This document shows, piece by piece, positions 1 through 8,315 of a stretch of DNA of 64,000 nt. Numbering within the stretch: the stretch's first letter is position 1; each line of letters starts with the position of its first letter. Source of the stretch: Halobaculum sp. MBLA0147 (GTDB lineage: Archaea; Halobacteriota; Halobacteria; Halobacteriales; Haloferacaceae); the NCBI RefSeq assembly GCF_041361345.1, contig NZ_JBGKAD010000001.1:1612001-1676000 (forward strand). Direction: 5' to 3'. The translations under genes and the position numbers were made by a program. The notes under the pieces were generated by a model. It made no database searches. It had not been told where the DNA came from and saw only the letters and a list, made by a program, of their open reading frames with translations.

Positions 1-48
1 GAGCTCTTGGAGTTGGCTCGACGGGTTCGCGTTGCCTTGCTCGGTCAT
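1..48 (-). CDS. arlI: Archaellum ATPase ArlI (FlaI), N-terminal fragment
   Basis: Only the first 16 codons (MTEQGNANPSSQLQEL) lie inside the window; the gene continues beyond base 1. The call rests on position. In haloarchaea arlI, the hexameric ATPase that drives archaellum assembly and rotation, follows arlH, and this ATG is the first good start downstream of arlH on the same strand. A GGTGA stretch lies shortly upstream of the ATG. No ArlI domain can be checked here, so the identity is inferred. Confidence 0.55.
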   Translation of the reverse strand, partial: MTEQGNANPSSQLQEL

Positions 49-64
49 GTCGTGTCACCTCGTT

Positions 65-136
65 GCCGTGTCCGCTCGTCTGAGCGTCTCCGTGTCGCCT
101 CGTCGGACCGTCGCCGTGTCCGCTCCCGCGACGGTC
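65..136. repeat. Three 24-bp tandem repeats in the arlH-arlI gap
   Basis: Units run 65-88, 89-112 and 113-136, with the pattern xCCGTGTCxxCTC followed by GTC at the unit end, and a partial further unit at about 49-64. The 182-base gap is unusually long for an otherwise overlapping operon. Read on the minus strand the repeat would encode an 8-residue unit (RRADTAT-like), but that frame has no credible start. Possibly a relict of a longer coding end or a replication-slippage tract. Confidence 0.6.
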
Positions 137-230
137 GGTCCGTGGCACGTCCCACCACACGACGACGGTACGCCGGCCGTCGTGGCCGGGCGCGTGCTCG
201 CCGAGCGACGGGTGTGGACGCGCACGGGTC

Positions 231-992
231 TCACGCCACCGTCCGCGACTCGATGACGATTCCCGTGCCGGAGCGGACGGAGAACCCGATGTTGTCCCCC
301 ACCTGGCTCCCCATCCCGGCGAACCGCTTCACCGAGATACTCCGGCGCACGTCGTTGCCGACCTCTACCATCTGCAGCTCCAAGAACACGTCGGCGATCG
401 ATCGGAACGGCCCGATCGCCTCCTCGCCGACCGCCGAGGGGTCGACCGTCAACACGACCGTCTTGCCCTGCGAGATCAGGTCGCGGTAGAACGAGATGAT
501 CTCCAGGGCAGCCTGTCGCTCCTCGTTCTGCCGGACCAGCGCCTCGAAGGTCGGGTCGTTCCGGAGGATGGAGTCGAACGTGTCGATGAAGATCACGTCC
601 GAGTCCCACATCACCTCGGCGTCCATCAGCCGCTTGAGCAGTTCCATCCGGTCGCCGTCGTCGTCGGAGAAGGCCCCGCCGGTGTCGAAGTCCGCCGCGA
701 GGAACAACAGGTCCTCCTCCAACAGCGGCTTCGTCACGTCGTAGTCCAGCGAGTGCATCTGGTCGATGAACCCCGAGACGGTCAGCTCCGTCGACAGCAA
801 GGTCACCTGTGCACCCTCCTGGACGAGTCCGTAGCTCATCCGCTGGGTGATCGCCGACTTCCCGGCACCGTAGTCACCCTCCATCAGGACGATACTCCCG
901 CGGGGGATGCCGCCACCCAGCTCCTTGTTGAGCTGGTCTCTGTCCGGCATCCCGATCGACAACAGGTTCGACTGTGCGTTTCTGCTACTCAT
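231..992 (-). CDS. arlH: Archaellum KaiC-like ATPase ArlH (FlaH)
   Basis: A 253-residue RecA/KaiC-fold protein. The Walker A region reads MEGDYGAGKSAI around residues 36-47 and the Walker B-like strand reads DVIFIDTFDS. ArlH binds ATP, often with little hydrolysis, and docks on ArlI at the archaellum motor base under the cytoplasmic membrane. The length matches the family. It overlaps arlG by 4 bases (ATGA), which implies translational coupling, and it sits between arlG and arlI as in other haloarchaeal archaellum clusters. Confidence 0.95.
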   Translation of the reverse strand: MSSRNAQSNLLSIGMPDRDQLNKELGGGIPRGSIVLMEGDYGAGKSAITQRMSYGLVQEGAQVTLLSTELTVSGFIDQMHSLDYDVTKPLLEEDLLFLAADFDTGGAFSDDDGDRMELLKRLMDAEVMWDSDVIFIDTFDSILRNDPTFEALVRQNEERQAALEIISFYRDLISQGKTVVLTVDPSAVGEEAIGPFRSIADVFLELQMVEVGNDVRRSISVKRFAGMGSQVGDNIGFSVRSGTGIVIESRTVA

Positions 993-1450
993 GGTTGGGT
1001 CCTGAACTCGAACAGTTCCTCGTCACCGCGGACGACGATCTTGATCCTGTGGGCGGTGTCGGCCGCCAACGGCTGGTCGATCTCCAAGCTGACGACGCCG
1101 CCGCGCGTCCAGCCGGGGCCACCCGACTCGACGGTCACGGTGAAGTCGGTGACGTAGGTCCCGTTGACCAACACCTCGACGGCGTCGCTACTCGCCGGGA
1201 GGTCCGACGACCCCGTGTTGCGGACGAGCAGCGTCACGTTACCGGTCCCGGAGTCGTACACAGTCCCCGGCGAGCCGGCGTCGGAGATGATCGCCACGTC
1301 CGCCCGCACCTCGTTGGACACGTCCAGCGACCGCGCCGACAGCGAGTCGCTCACGCGGTCGACCTGGGTGGTGAGCGTCCCCGCGACGGAGGCCGCCACG
1401 ACCAGTGCCGCGATGAACAGGATCATCTCGGAGACGGAGGCACCGGCCAT
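989..1450 (-). CDS. arlG: Archaellum stator protein ArlG (FlaG)
   Basis: A 153-residue protein with one N-terminal membrane helix (MILFIAALVVAASVAGTL) followed by a beta-rich domain with the NTGSSDLPASSDAVEVLVNG pattern shared by ArlF and ArlG. In the family this domain is pseudoperiplasmic and, together with ArlF, contacts the S-layer to anchor the motor. It starts 2 bases after arlF and its stop overlaps the arlH start. The order F-G-H and the paired domain make the call firm. Confidence 0.9.
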   Translation of the reverse strand: MAGASVSEMILFIAALVVAASVAGTLTTQVDRVSDSLSARSLDVSNEVRADVAIISDAGSPGTVYDSGTGNVTLLVRNTGSSDLPASSDAVEVLVNGTYVTDFTVTVESGGPGWTRGGVVSLEIDQPLAADTAHRIKIVVRGDEELFEFRTQP

Positions 1451-1452
1451 CG

Positions 1453-1884
1453 TTACGTCACCACCCGTACCGGTTTCGCGCCGCTGACGCCGTAGTCGAC
1501 GACGACGACGACACGGTCTTTCTCGTTGGCGAAGTCCACACTGAAGTTCGCCGTCTCACCCGGGAGCCACGTCTCTCGCTCGACGCCGTCGATCGTCCCG
1601 GTGGGGTTCGTCGCTTCGCCGTCCACCAGCAGGTTCACCGCCTCGAGATCCAGTGTCGTCGTCCCGGTGTTCGTCACGTTCACTTCAACCCTCTTGCCGG
1701 TGTAGTACACCGCTCGCGTGACGTTGATCTCGGTGTTCTTCTCGGCGAGGGCGTTGTCACGAGCGGCCTGCTGTGCGTCCGTCACCCGCTCGGTCCCGTT
1801 CGCCACGGCCGGGTACAGCGAGCCGGCGGCGACGAACACGCCGAGGAAGATCACGGCCGCGGAGGCGCTATGGCTGATTCCCAT
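1453..1884 (-). CDS. arlF: Archaellum stator protein ArlF (FlaF)
   Basis: A 143-residue paralogue of ArlG with an N-terminal membrane helix (AAVIFLGVFVAAGSLYPAV) and an immunoglobulin-like domain (VNVTNTGTTTLDLEAVNLLVDG). ArlF binds S-layer protein as part of the archaellum stator. The start lies 17 bases inside the end of arlCE, so the two are probably translated together. NVT and NFS sequons in the outer domain would suit N-glycosylation, which is common in haloarchaeal surface proteins. Confidence 0.9.
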   Translation of the reverse strand: MGISHSASAAVIFLGVFVAAGSLYPAVANGTERVTDAQQAARDNALAEKNTEINVTRAVYYTGKRVEVNVTNTGTTTLDLEAVNLLVDGEATNPTGTIDGVERETWLPGETANFSVDFANEKDRVVVVVDYGVSGAKPVRVVT

Positions 1885-3493
1885 GGCGACCCTCCGAGAG
1901 CTGAGGCCACCGGTCGAGCACGACCGACTCCGCGGTCGCGTTCGTGAGCTGCATGATGTACTTCAGACTCTGGGTGTGGTGCTGGAGGTCCAGCTTCGCG
2001 GTGCCCGGACGGTCGATGAGGTTGCGGTCGATCTCCCCGAACCCGGAGAGGAACGACTTCAACTGCTCTGCCACCTCCGGCGAGAGCCACTCGACGCGCT
2101 CGTAGTAGTTGATCGCGCGGACGGCGTCGGTGGTGTCGCCTTCCTCGACGAGGTACTCCAGCCACTCCATCACGACCAGGTCCCCGACGTAGTCGCCGGG
2201 CAACTGGCGGAGGTACGGCTTCTCGCGGTCCCCCGAGAGGTTCTGGCCGTCGACGAACTCGAAGCTCTCGTCGCCACCCTGCGCCTGCGTCGGGTCGGTC
2301 TGGCGAGCGGTGTCGGCCGGCTCGGTCGCCGGTTCCGGCTCCGCGGCGGACTCGAACCCGTCGTCGGCGCCGAACTCCTCGCCGGGCCCGTCGTCCATCT
2401 CGTCCATCCCGCCGAGCGGGTCGTCCCCGTCGTCTTCGGGAATCCCCAAGTCGTCGTCCATCGGTGCCTCGTCCATCTCGTCGAGTCCGTCGTCGGCCTC
2501 CTCCTCGGGCTCCTCGCCCTCCTCGGCCCACTCTGCGTCACCGGACTCGTACTCGTCTTTCAGTTCGCTGAAGCTCTTGCCGTTTGAGTCGCTCGCCATG
2601 GTGTCGTCCTCCTCTGTGTCGTCTTCGTCGTCCGATTCCCCGAACTCGTCGAACGCGTCGTCCTCGTCGTCGAGATCGTCGAACTCGCCGTCGAGGTCGT
2701 CCTCGAACGCCGCGTCCGCCTCGTCCTCGTCGTCCGTCTCGTCCTCGTCGTCCATCGCGAACTCGTCTTCGGGCTCCTCGACCGGGTCCTCCTCCGCGAG
2801 GTCCTCGTCGAAGAACCCCTCGGCGTCGGCGTCGGCCACGTCGTCGTCGAGCCCGTCGTCGGACCCCTCCTCGTCGTCGTCGTCGAACAGTCCGAACGAG
2901 GAGCCGTCACCCATCTCGCCGCCACCCATCCCGCCGCCGCCCCCTTCGTCGACGAACGGGTTGATCCCGCGGGTGACCATCTCGTAGATGTCCAGCAGGT
3001 TCCGGACGTCCTCGGCGATGTCCTCGACCTGCTCGGAGATCTCCTCGTTCTCCGACCGGACCGTGTTGACCGTCGAGGAGAGGTTCGCGACCTCGTTCTC
3101 GAGTTCGTCGACGCGGTTGGCCAACTCGGCCGTCTGGTCGTCCTCGTCCTCGGCGAAGGGATCGTCCTCGAAGTCGCCCCCCATCCCGCCGAGGTCGCCG
3201 AGGTCGTCACCACCACCGTCGCCGCCGTCGTCCATCCCGCCGAGGGCACCACCGCCGCCGCCCCCGCCGTCATCGCCGCCCAAGCCACCGCCACCGCCGC
3301 CACCGCCACCGAGGCCACCGCCACCCCCGTCGTCGTCGTCGAGCAGGGACCCGCCACCGCCGTCGGCGGCCTCGTCTTCCTCGCGGAAGCGGTCGAGCAG
3401 GCTGCTCCCGAGGAGTCCCAGCGAGGCCAGGAGCCACGCCTCACCCCACGGAACCGCGCTCCCCGCCTCCGGCAGTACAGTGAGGAGACTCAT
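1868..3493 (-). CDS. arlCE: Fused archaellum chemotaxis adaptor ArlC/E
   Basis: A 541-residue fusion. A short hydrophobic N-terminus is followed by a Gly/Asp-rich stretch (about 40-115), a coiled coil typical of FlaC (about 125-175, ELANRVDELENEVANL), a long hyperacidic linker (about 195-420), and a C-terminal FlaD/E domain (DREKPYLRQLPGDYVGDLV onward). In haloarchaea this protein links the CheF/CheY output to the ArlHI motor. I chose ATG 3493 over upstream codons because a TATA box lies at 3520-3528, about 27 bases before it. It heads the operon and overlaps arlF. Confidence 0.9.
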   Translation of the reverse strand: MSLLTVLPEAGSAVPWGEAWLLASLGLLGSSLLDRFREEDEAADGGGGSLLDDDDGGGGGLGGGGGGGGGLGGDDGGGGGGGALGGMDDGGDGGGDDLGDLGGMGGDFEDDPFAEDEDDQTAELANRVDELENEVANLSSTVNTVRSENEEISEQVEDIAEDVRNLLDIYEMVTRGINPFVDEGGGGGMGGGEMGDGSSFGLFDDDDEEGSDDGLDDDVADADAEGFFDEDLAEEDPVEEPEDEFAMDDEDETDDEDEADAAFEDDLDGEFDDLDDEDDAFDEFGESDDEDDTEEDDTMASDSNGKSFSELKDEYESGDAEWAEEGEEPEEEADDGLDEMDEAPMDDDLGIPEDDGDDPLGGMDEMDDGPGEEFGADDGFESAAEPEPATEPADTARQTDPTQAQGGDESFEFVDGQNLSGDREKPYLRQLPGDYVGDLVVMEWLEYLVEEGDTTDAVRAINYYERVEWLSPEVAEQLKSFLSGFGEIDRNLIDRPGTAKLDLQHHTQSLKYIMQLTNATAESVVLDRWPQLSEGRHGNQP

Positions 3494-3519
3494 TACCGAA
3501 CACTCTCTCCGTCGCTCCA

Positions 3520-3554
3520 CTTAATACCTCCCCGTCGGTTATCGGACCCGATAA
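3520..3554 (-). promoter_or_regulatory. Archaellum operon promoter with upstream palindrome
   Basis: A TATA element (GGTATTAAG on the minus strand, 3520-3528) sits about 27-35 bases before the arlCE ATG. Just upstream of it, 3539-3554 holds a perfect inverted repeat TTATCGG-AC-CCGATAA. The position directly upstream of the TATA box suits an activator or operator site. The TATA assignment is strong; the palindrome's role is inferred. Confidence 0.65.
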
Positions 3555-3641
3555 TAGACCGCCTGCGGGCGGACGGCGGCGAAGTGCCGTGTCGTCGAGG
3601 TGGTTCGGTTATCACGTCTGATTCTCTGTGGTGCAGGGCAG

Positions 3642-4913
3642 TCACGACGTGTCACTCCCGTCGCCGTCTTCCGCCGCGTCCGACCCCTCGCCGTCCGGGA
3701 CCGTCGGGTGGTCGGACTGGTGAGACGTGGTCGGCGTGCCGGGGTGCGTGTCGTGACCGTCGTCGCGACGCTCCGTTCCGTCCGTCGTCGGTCCCGCGTC
3801 CGGGGACGGTCCACCGTCGACAGACGACTCCGCGTTCGGACTCGCTTCGGCGGTGTCGTCGGACTGTGCGTCGTAGTCCACCGGGACGCCCTCGTCGACG
3901 GTGCTCGGCCCGGTCGGAGCCGCCACGGGGTCGCCGTCGCGTGCCGGCCGGTCGGCGTCGACGGATCGGTACGCCCGACGGTACCGGCCGAGTTTCCGGA
4001 GCAACAGCGCACCGAACAGGCCGTCGTACAGGAGGATGTACGCGAAGCTCGCGACCAGCGGCGGGAGGCCGAGCACCTCGAAGGCCGTCGAGCCGATGCC
4101 GACGGTGCTGTTGTAGATCGCGTGGATCACCGCCGCGATCAACAACCCCTTGACGACGATGGGTCCGCGGTGGTCGGGGTTGAACTTCGCCAGCCCGAGG
4201 TAGTAGCCCGCGAACGCCGAGTAGATCACGTGTCCGGGGCCGGCGAGCGCCCGCGTGGCGGTGATCTGTGCGCCGGCGCCGAACACGGCCAGTCCCGTCC
4301 CGAGTTCCGACCCCATCAGCCCCCGCTCGATGTACAGCGCGTTCTCGATGAACGCGAACCCGAGCCCGGCTGCGGCGCCGTACACCGCGCCGTCGAGGAC
4401 AGCGTCGAACCGCTCGTCGCGGTAGGCGTACAGCCGTACCGCCAACAGCTTCACCGTCTCCTCGACCGGCCCGACGAACAGGAAGAAGAACGCGACGAGC
4501 CCGAGGAACCCGAACTGTGTGAACAGTCCCTGTGTCGCGCCGTTGAGGACGGCCGCGAACGTGGCGGTGATCACGCTCAACAGGAACGTCCCGAACAACA
4601 GTGTCGCCGGTTCGCGGCTCACGTCCGAGCGGTAGACGTACACGGCCAGTCCGAACGCCGGCAGCGCCGACAGCGCCGTGAGGACGCCGACGGCCGGGTC
4701 CGTCACCGCCGAGAACCCGCCGATCCCGAGCAGCAACAGCGATCCGCCGAGGATCACGATCCACCGCGCGCTCGCCGAGAGGAGGCGGTAGACCGCCACG
4801 GCGAACCCGTCGAGTCGGCTCCGTTCCTCCCACGTCGCGATCTCGTAGAGATCCACGTCGTCGCGCGCGTCGCTGGACCGTTCGACGGGGTCGCTCGTCT
4901 CCTCGGACGACAT
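3642..4913 (-). CDS. PrsW-family intramembrane protease-like protein
   Basis: A 423-residue polytopic membrane protein with about 8 helices. It carries the PrsW signature: an EE-containing motif (GPVEETVKLLAVR), a second motif (GFAFIENALYI) and a conserved H (VIHAIYN). The family comprises glutamic intramembrane proteases related to CAAX proteases; PrsW cleaves anti-sigma factors in Bacillus, but the archaeal substrate is unknown. ATG 4913 (MSSEETSDP) is chosen because upstream codons are basic and non-coding in character. The last roughly 100 residues are an acidic, low-complexity cytoplasmic tail typical of halophiles. Confidence 0.85.
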   Translation of the reverse strand: MSSEETSDPVERSSDARDDVDLYEIATWEERSRLDGFAVAVYRLLSASARWIVILGGSLLLLGIGGFSAVTDPAVGVLTALSALPAFGLAVYVYRSDVSREPATLLFGTFLLSVITATFAAVLNGATQGLFTQFGFLGLVAFFFLFVGPVEETVKLLAVRLYAYRDERFDAVLDGAVYGAAAGLGFAFIENALYIERGLMGSELGTGLAVFGAGAQITATRALAGPGHVIYSAFAGYYLGLAKFNPDHRGPIVVKGLLIAAVIHAIYNSTVGIGSTAFEVLGLPPLVASFAYILLYDGLFGALLLRKLGRYRRAYRSVDADRPARDGDPVAAPTGPSTVDEGVPVDYDAQSDDTAEASPNAESSVDGGPSPDAGPTTDGTERRDDGHDTHPGTPTTSHQSDHPTVPDGEGSDAAEDGDGSDTS

Positions 4914-5035
4914 ATCTCGATCGTCGGACCCCGCCCGGGTAACGTTTTGCCCCGGTCGTGTGGCGTGTCCCGTCACGGTCGCCGTCTCCGAGAGCGTGCG
5001 ACACCGTTTAACTGCTCGCCCACCTCTACTCTCGT

Positions 5036-5911
5036 ATGGACTGGGAGACCGACTGGGGCCTCCGCACGCGGATGGTCGTGGTCGTCGTGTTACTCGCCGC
5101 CCTGTACGCCGGGTTCCTCGGGGCACTGACGCTGTACGGCGTCAACCTGTTCGGGATCGTGCTCGGCATGGGGCTGTTCATGGCCGCACAGTTGTTCTTC
5201 AGCGACCGGCTCGCGCTGTACTCGATGGGCGCCCACGAGGTGTCCGAACAGGAGTACCCGGAGCTCCACCGGAAACTCACCCGGCTGAGCCAGCAGGCGG
5301 ACCTGCCGAAGCCGACGGTCGCCGTGGCGGACACGCGCGTCCCGAACGCGTTCGCGGCCGGGCGGTCGAAGTCGAACGCGACCGTCTGTGTCACGCAGGG
5401 GCTGCTCCGCACGCTGGACGACGAAGAGCTGGAGGGTGTGCTCGCGCACGAACTCGCCCACGTGAAGAACCGCGACGTGGCGATCATGACGATCGCGTCG
5501 TTCCTCTCGACGATCGCGTTCCTGGTCGTCCGCTGGGGGTGGCTGTTCGCCGGGGGCGACGAACGACAGGGTGGAGGGGGTGCGATCGTCGCCATCGTCG
5601 CCTCGTTCGTCGTGTGGATCCTCTCGTTCCTGCTGATCCGGGCGCTGTCGCGGTACCGCGAGTTCGCGGCCGACCGCGGCGGCGCGGCGATCACCGGGAA
5701 GCCCGGCGCGCTCGCGTCCGCGTTGGTCACCATCGACGGCCGGATGGACAAGGTGCCCGACGACGACCTCCGGGGGCAGTCGGAGATGAACGCGTTCTTC
5801 GTCATCCCGATCCGGAAGGGCGTGATCGGGAAGGTGTTCGCCACCCACCCGTCGACGGAGAAGCGCGTCGAGCGACTCCAGGAGTTGGAGAAGGAGATGG
5901 AGACGCGGTAG
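5036..5911 (+). CDS. htpX: HtpX-family zinc metalloprotease (M48)
   Basis: A 291-residue membrane protease. Two N-terminal helices precede the zinc motif HELAH (LAHELAHVKNRD), then come two more helices and a downstream glutamate region (RYREFAADRGG) that supplies the third ligand. HtpX degrades misfolded membrane proteins and has its catalytic site on the cytoplasmic face. A TATA-like GTTTAACT about 26 bases upstream supports ATG 5036. It is divergent from the PrsW-like gene, so two membrane proteases share this intergenic region. Confidence 0.93.
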   Translation: MDWETDWGLRTRMVVVVVLLAALYAGFLGALTLYGVNLFGIVLGMGLFMAAQLFFSDRLALYSMGAHEVSEQEYPELHRKLTRLSQQADLPKPTVAVADTRVPNAFAAGRSKSNATVCVTQGLLRTLDDEELEGVLAHELAHVKNRDVAIMTIASFLSTIAFLVVRWGWLFAGGDERQGGGGAIVAIVASFVVWILSFLLIRALSRYREFAADRGGAAITGKPGALASALVTIDGRMDKVPDDDLRGQSEMNAFFVIPIRKGVIGKVFATHPSTEKRVERLQELEKEMETR

Positions 5912-5999
5912 GGCGCCTGCCCCGCCGCGAGACTGGCACGCGGACACCGACCGCTCCGGTACCCGTAGTTCTTACACGGTGCCGGTCGCTCGTCCGGGC

Positions 6000-6935
6000 G
6001 TGACCGACACAGACGACGAGACGACCGGCACGGACGACGATTCGACGACCGGTACGGACGATCCGACGGCCGGTACGGACGACGAGACGACCGGTACGGA
6101 CGATCCGACGACCGGTACGGACGGCGACGCGACGAGCGACCCCGACGACACCGCCGCCGACTTCCGCGACCACGTCGGGACGACGGGGGAGCGACCGGAG
6201 ACGGACGACGACCTCTACGGGATGACGTGGCCGGAGGCCGGCGACGCACTGCTCACGGCAGACGCGGCAGTCCTCCCGACCGGGAGCGTCGAACAACACG
6301 CGAGACACCTCCCGGTGTCCGTCGACTCGCTCCGTGCGGACCACCTCTCCGCGGAGTTGTGCGAGGCGGCCGCCGCCCACGACCTCGCGTTCGTCCGGCT
6401 CTCGGTGTTCTCGTACGGCTACTCCGAACACCACATGGCGTTCCCGGGGACGGTGACGCTGTCGCAAGACACCTACCGCGACGCGGTGATCGAGATCGGC
6501 GCGTCGCTGGCCGACCACGGCGTCGACCGACTCCTCCTGCTCAACTGCCACGGCGGCAACCGCGAGCCGCTGTCGATGGCCGTCGACCGTCTCGGCCGCG
6601 ACCACGACGTGACGACACACCTGCTCCACTGGACGGACTTCGCCCGCGACGCGTTGGAGGAGGAGTTCGGCGACGAGTGGGGCCACGCCGGCGACCACGA
6701 GACGAGTGTCGTCGAGTTGTTCCGGCCGGAGCTGGTCCGCGAGACAGAGACGGAGCCACAGGACACCCGCTCGTTCCCGCAGACGCGGACGTACCGCTAC
6801 TTCGACGACGTGACCGAGCAGGGTGGGTTGGGCGACCCGACGAACGGCGACCCCGCCGCCGTCGCCGAGATCGTCTCGGAGACGACCGACGAGATTCTGA
6901 GGGCGTTACGGGAGGATATCGAGAACGGCTGGTGA
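6000..6935 (+). CDS. Creatininase-family amidohydrolase
   Basis: About 311 residues. The core reads LPTGSVEQHARHLPVSVDS (metal-binding E and H), then LLLLNCHGGNREPL (NxHGGN motif) and GHAGDHETS (late metal ligands), which is diagnostic for the creatininase/MftE superfamily of metal-dependent amidohydrolases. In archaea related enzymes include the FAPy deformylase of riboflavin/F420 synthesis, so the substrate is open. The N-terminal roughly 45 residues are an acidic repeat (TTGTDDP units, 21-bp DNA repeat at 6021-6128). GTG 6000 is preferred over ATG 5979 because a TATA-like GTTCTTACAC lies about 25 bases before it. Confidence 0.85.
   Translation: MTDTDDETTGTDDDSTTGTDDPTAGTDDETTGTDDPTTGTDGDATSDPDDTAADFRDHVGTTGERPETDDDLYGMTWPEAGDALLTADAAVLPTGSVEQHARHLPVSVDSLRADHLSAELCEAAAAHDLAFVRLSVFSYGYSEHHMAFPGTVTLSQDTYRDAVIEIGASLADHGVDRLLLLNCHGGNREPLSMAVDRLGRDHDVTTHLLHWTDFARDALEEEFGDEWGHAGDHETSVVELFRPELVRETETEPQDTRSFPQTRTYRYFDDVTEQGGLGDPTNGDPAAVAEIVSETTDEILRALREDIENGW
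6021..6128 (+). repeat. 21-bp tandem repeat inside the creatininase gene
   Basis: Five units (the first 24 bp, then four of 21 bp) encode TTGTDD(D/P/E)-type acidic repeats at the N-terminus of the amidohydrolase. The frame is kept, so length variation would be tolerated. The catalytic domain starts well after it. Confidence 0.85.
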
Positions 6936-7201
6936 GTGTCGTCGGCCACGGGGGTCGGACCGAGTCGCCGCGTGTCTCGGCGCTGTCACTCTACCGGCGG
7001 AGGAGCGATCGACGACTCCCGTCACCGTGAGACGACGTGTCGACGGGTGGCGCAAAGCGGTCGTACGCGGGCACAGGCGACCCGGACCACTCCTCGGAGA
7101 CCGGTGTGATCGTGATCGGTGGTGGATCGACGGGGACGGGTGTGGTCCGCGTCCACCGTGTGATCACCACCCACGCTCGACACGCACGAAGATCGGGGGA
7201 A

Positions 7202-7594
7202 TCACCCGACGGGGCGTCGAGGACGCCGGAGCGTCCAGACGATCTCGTCGATCACGTTCGTGAGGAACGCCTCGGTCACTCGTCCCTGCCACGGGTCTTC
7301 GATGGCGTCGTACCCCGCCGGGGCACGTACGTTCGACAGGCGAGGTGTGTGTAACGAGAGCGGGAGGACGTACGACTGTCTCGGGGTGCCACCGTACTCC
7401 CAGTACTCGTCGCGGAGCGGGTGTGCGACCCCGTGGTCCGTCGTCGTGACCGTCGCCCCGACGAACTGCTCCTCGTCGAACGGGTGGGTTCGTCTGCTCA
7501 CGACGAGGAACAGCCGTTCGAGTCCGTCACCGGTCTTGAACGGATCGGCAGTCCACACCACGTCGCCAGCCTCGTACCGACGGTCTGTCGACAT
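7202..7594 (-). CDS. PemK/MazF-like toxin
   Basis: A 130-residue protein with the PemK/MazF opening (YEAGDVVWTADPF), a central RLFLVVSRRTHPF strand and a VGATVTTTDHG segment, consistent with the SH3-like barrel of this endoribonuclease family. MazF-type toxins cut mRNA at short sequences when the antitoxin is lost. It overlaps the upstream wHTH gene by one base (TGATG), a classic toxin-antitoxin layout. Family assignment is by pattern; the catalytic R and T/S residues are not confirmed. Confidence 0.7.
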   Translation of the reverse strand: MSTDRRYEAGDVVWTADPFKTGDGLERLFLVVSRRTHPFDEEQFVGATVTTTDHGVAHPLRDEYWEYGGTPRQSYVLPLSLHTPRLSNVRAPAGYDAIEDPWQGRVTEAFLTNVIDEIVWTLRRPRRPVG

Positions 7595-7980
7595 CAGTTC
7601 GCGTCGTCTGGCGGCTCACTCGGGTGGGCCCGGTCCGGTTGTGCCTCGCTCCACGCCTCGGCGTCCGACTCACTCTCGACGGTCGCGTCGTGTGTCTCGG
7701 CGAGACGAGAGAGGGAGTCGGCGAATCGACTGTCGCGGACGAGTCGGTCGTGGTCCGACGTGATCGCCCAGTAGTCTCCCCTGTGTCGGACGAGACCGCG
7801 ATCCTTCAACCGAGTGAGGTTCGTCCCGACTGTGTTCGGTTCTCTACCGATCGCCTCGGCGATCTCCCCACGGGTGAAGGCGGCGTCACGGTTCCGGTAG
7901 AGGAACTCGACGATCACCTCGCTCGTGGGTCGAGTCGTCTGCTCGGAGACGGCTTCGAACTCTTCGATAGCGATTGGCAC
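7594..7980 (-). CDS. Winged-helix antitoxin/regulator paired with PemK
   Basis: About 128 residues with a MarR/ArsR-like winged helix: VIVEFLYRNRDAAFTRGEIAEAIG then PNTVGTNLTRLKDRGLVR (recognition helix) and HRGDYWAI (wing). The C-terminus (DSLSRLAETHDATVESE onward) is acidic and probably disordered, a plausible toxin-binding tail. GTG 7980 is chosen because CTCTTACGA at about 8002-8010 forms a TATA-like box roughly 26 bases upstream. The stop overlaps the toxin start, so the pair should be co-translated and probably autoregulated. Confidence 0.7.
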   Translation of the reverse strand: MPIAIEEFEAVSEQTTRPTSEVIVEFLYRNRDAAFTRGEIAEAIGREPNTVGTNLTRLKDRGLVRHRGDYWAITSDHDRLVRDSRFADSLSRLAETHDATVESESDAEAWSEAQPDRAHPSEPPDDAN

Positions 7981-8315
7981 ACGTTCGAGTCGGTCGTGCG
8001 GTCGTAAGAGTGTACTGGTGTGCTGTCTCGATCTCTGGTCGACGACATCGTACACGGTGCACACTGTGGGACGACAGCGACGGCGTTCTGCCGGCGTCGT
8101 CGCGACACCCGTCAGTGATGGGACACTGTACGGGTGTACTGTCGTACCCTCGTGTACCGAGTTCGACGGACGAACCTCACGACGGCATCTCGGAGAGCAC
8201 GGACGAAGGAGGCCGTAGACGATGTAGTCGAGCCGGGCGAACGGGACCGTTCGCGAGGGTGCCGGACGGTGTCTGTCGGTGGACACCGACGGCGAGACGA
8301 CGAGAAGTCGTACCC
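7981..8315. other. Intergenic region, no gene seen
   Basis: Apart from the toxin-antitoxin promoter at its left edge I see no conserved coding pattern. The antitoxin frame stays open upstream to 8286, but the upstream residues are Arg/Pro/Cys-rich and not protein-like. Confidence 0.5.

Noticed and set aside
2310-2987. Ser-rich 225-codon frame opposite arlCE
   Set aside because: It is the antisense of the Asp/Glu codons of arlCE and encodes only Ser/Pro repeats.
7981-8286. N-terminal extension of the wHTH antitoxin to 8286
   Set aside because: Residues there are Arg/Pro/Cys/Val-rich and unlike halophile proteins; the TATA-like box fits the GTG at 7980.
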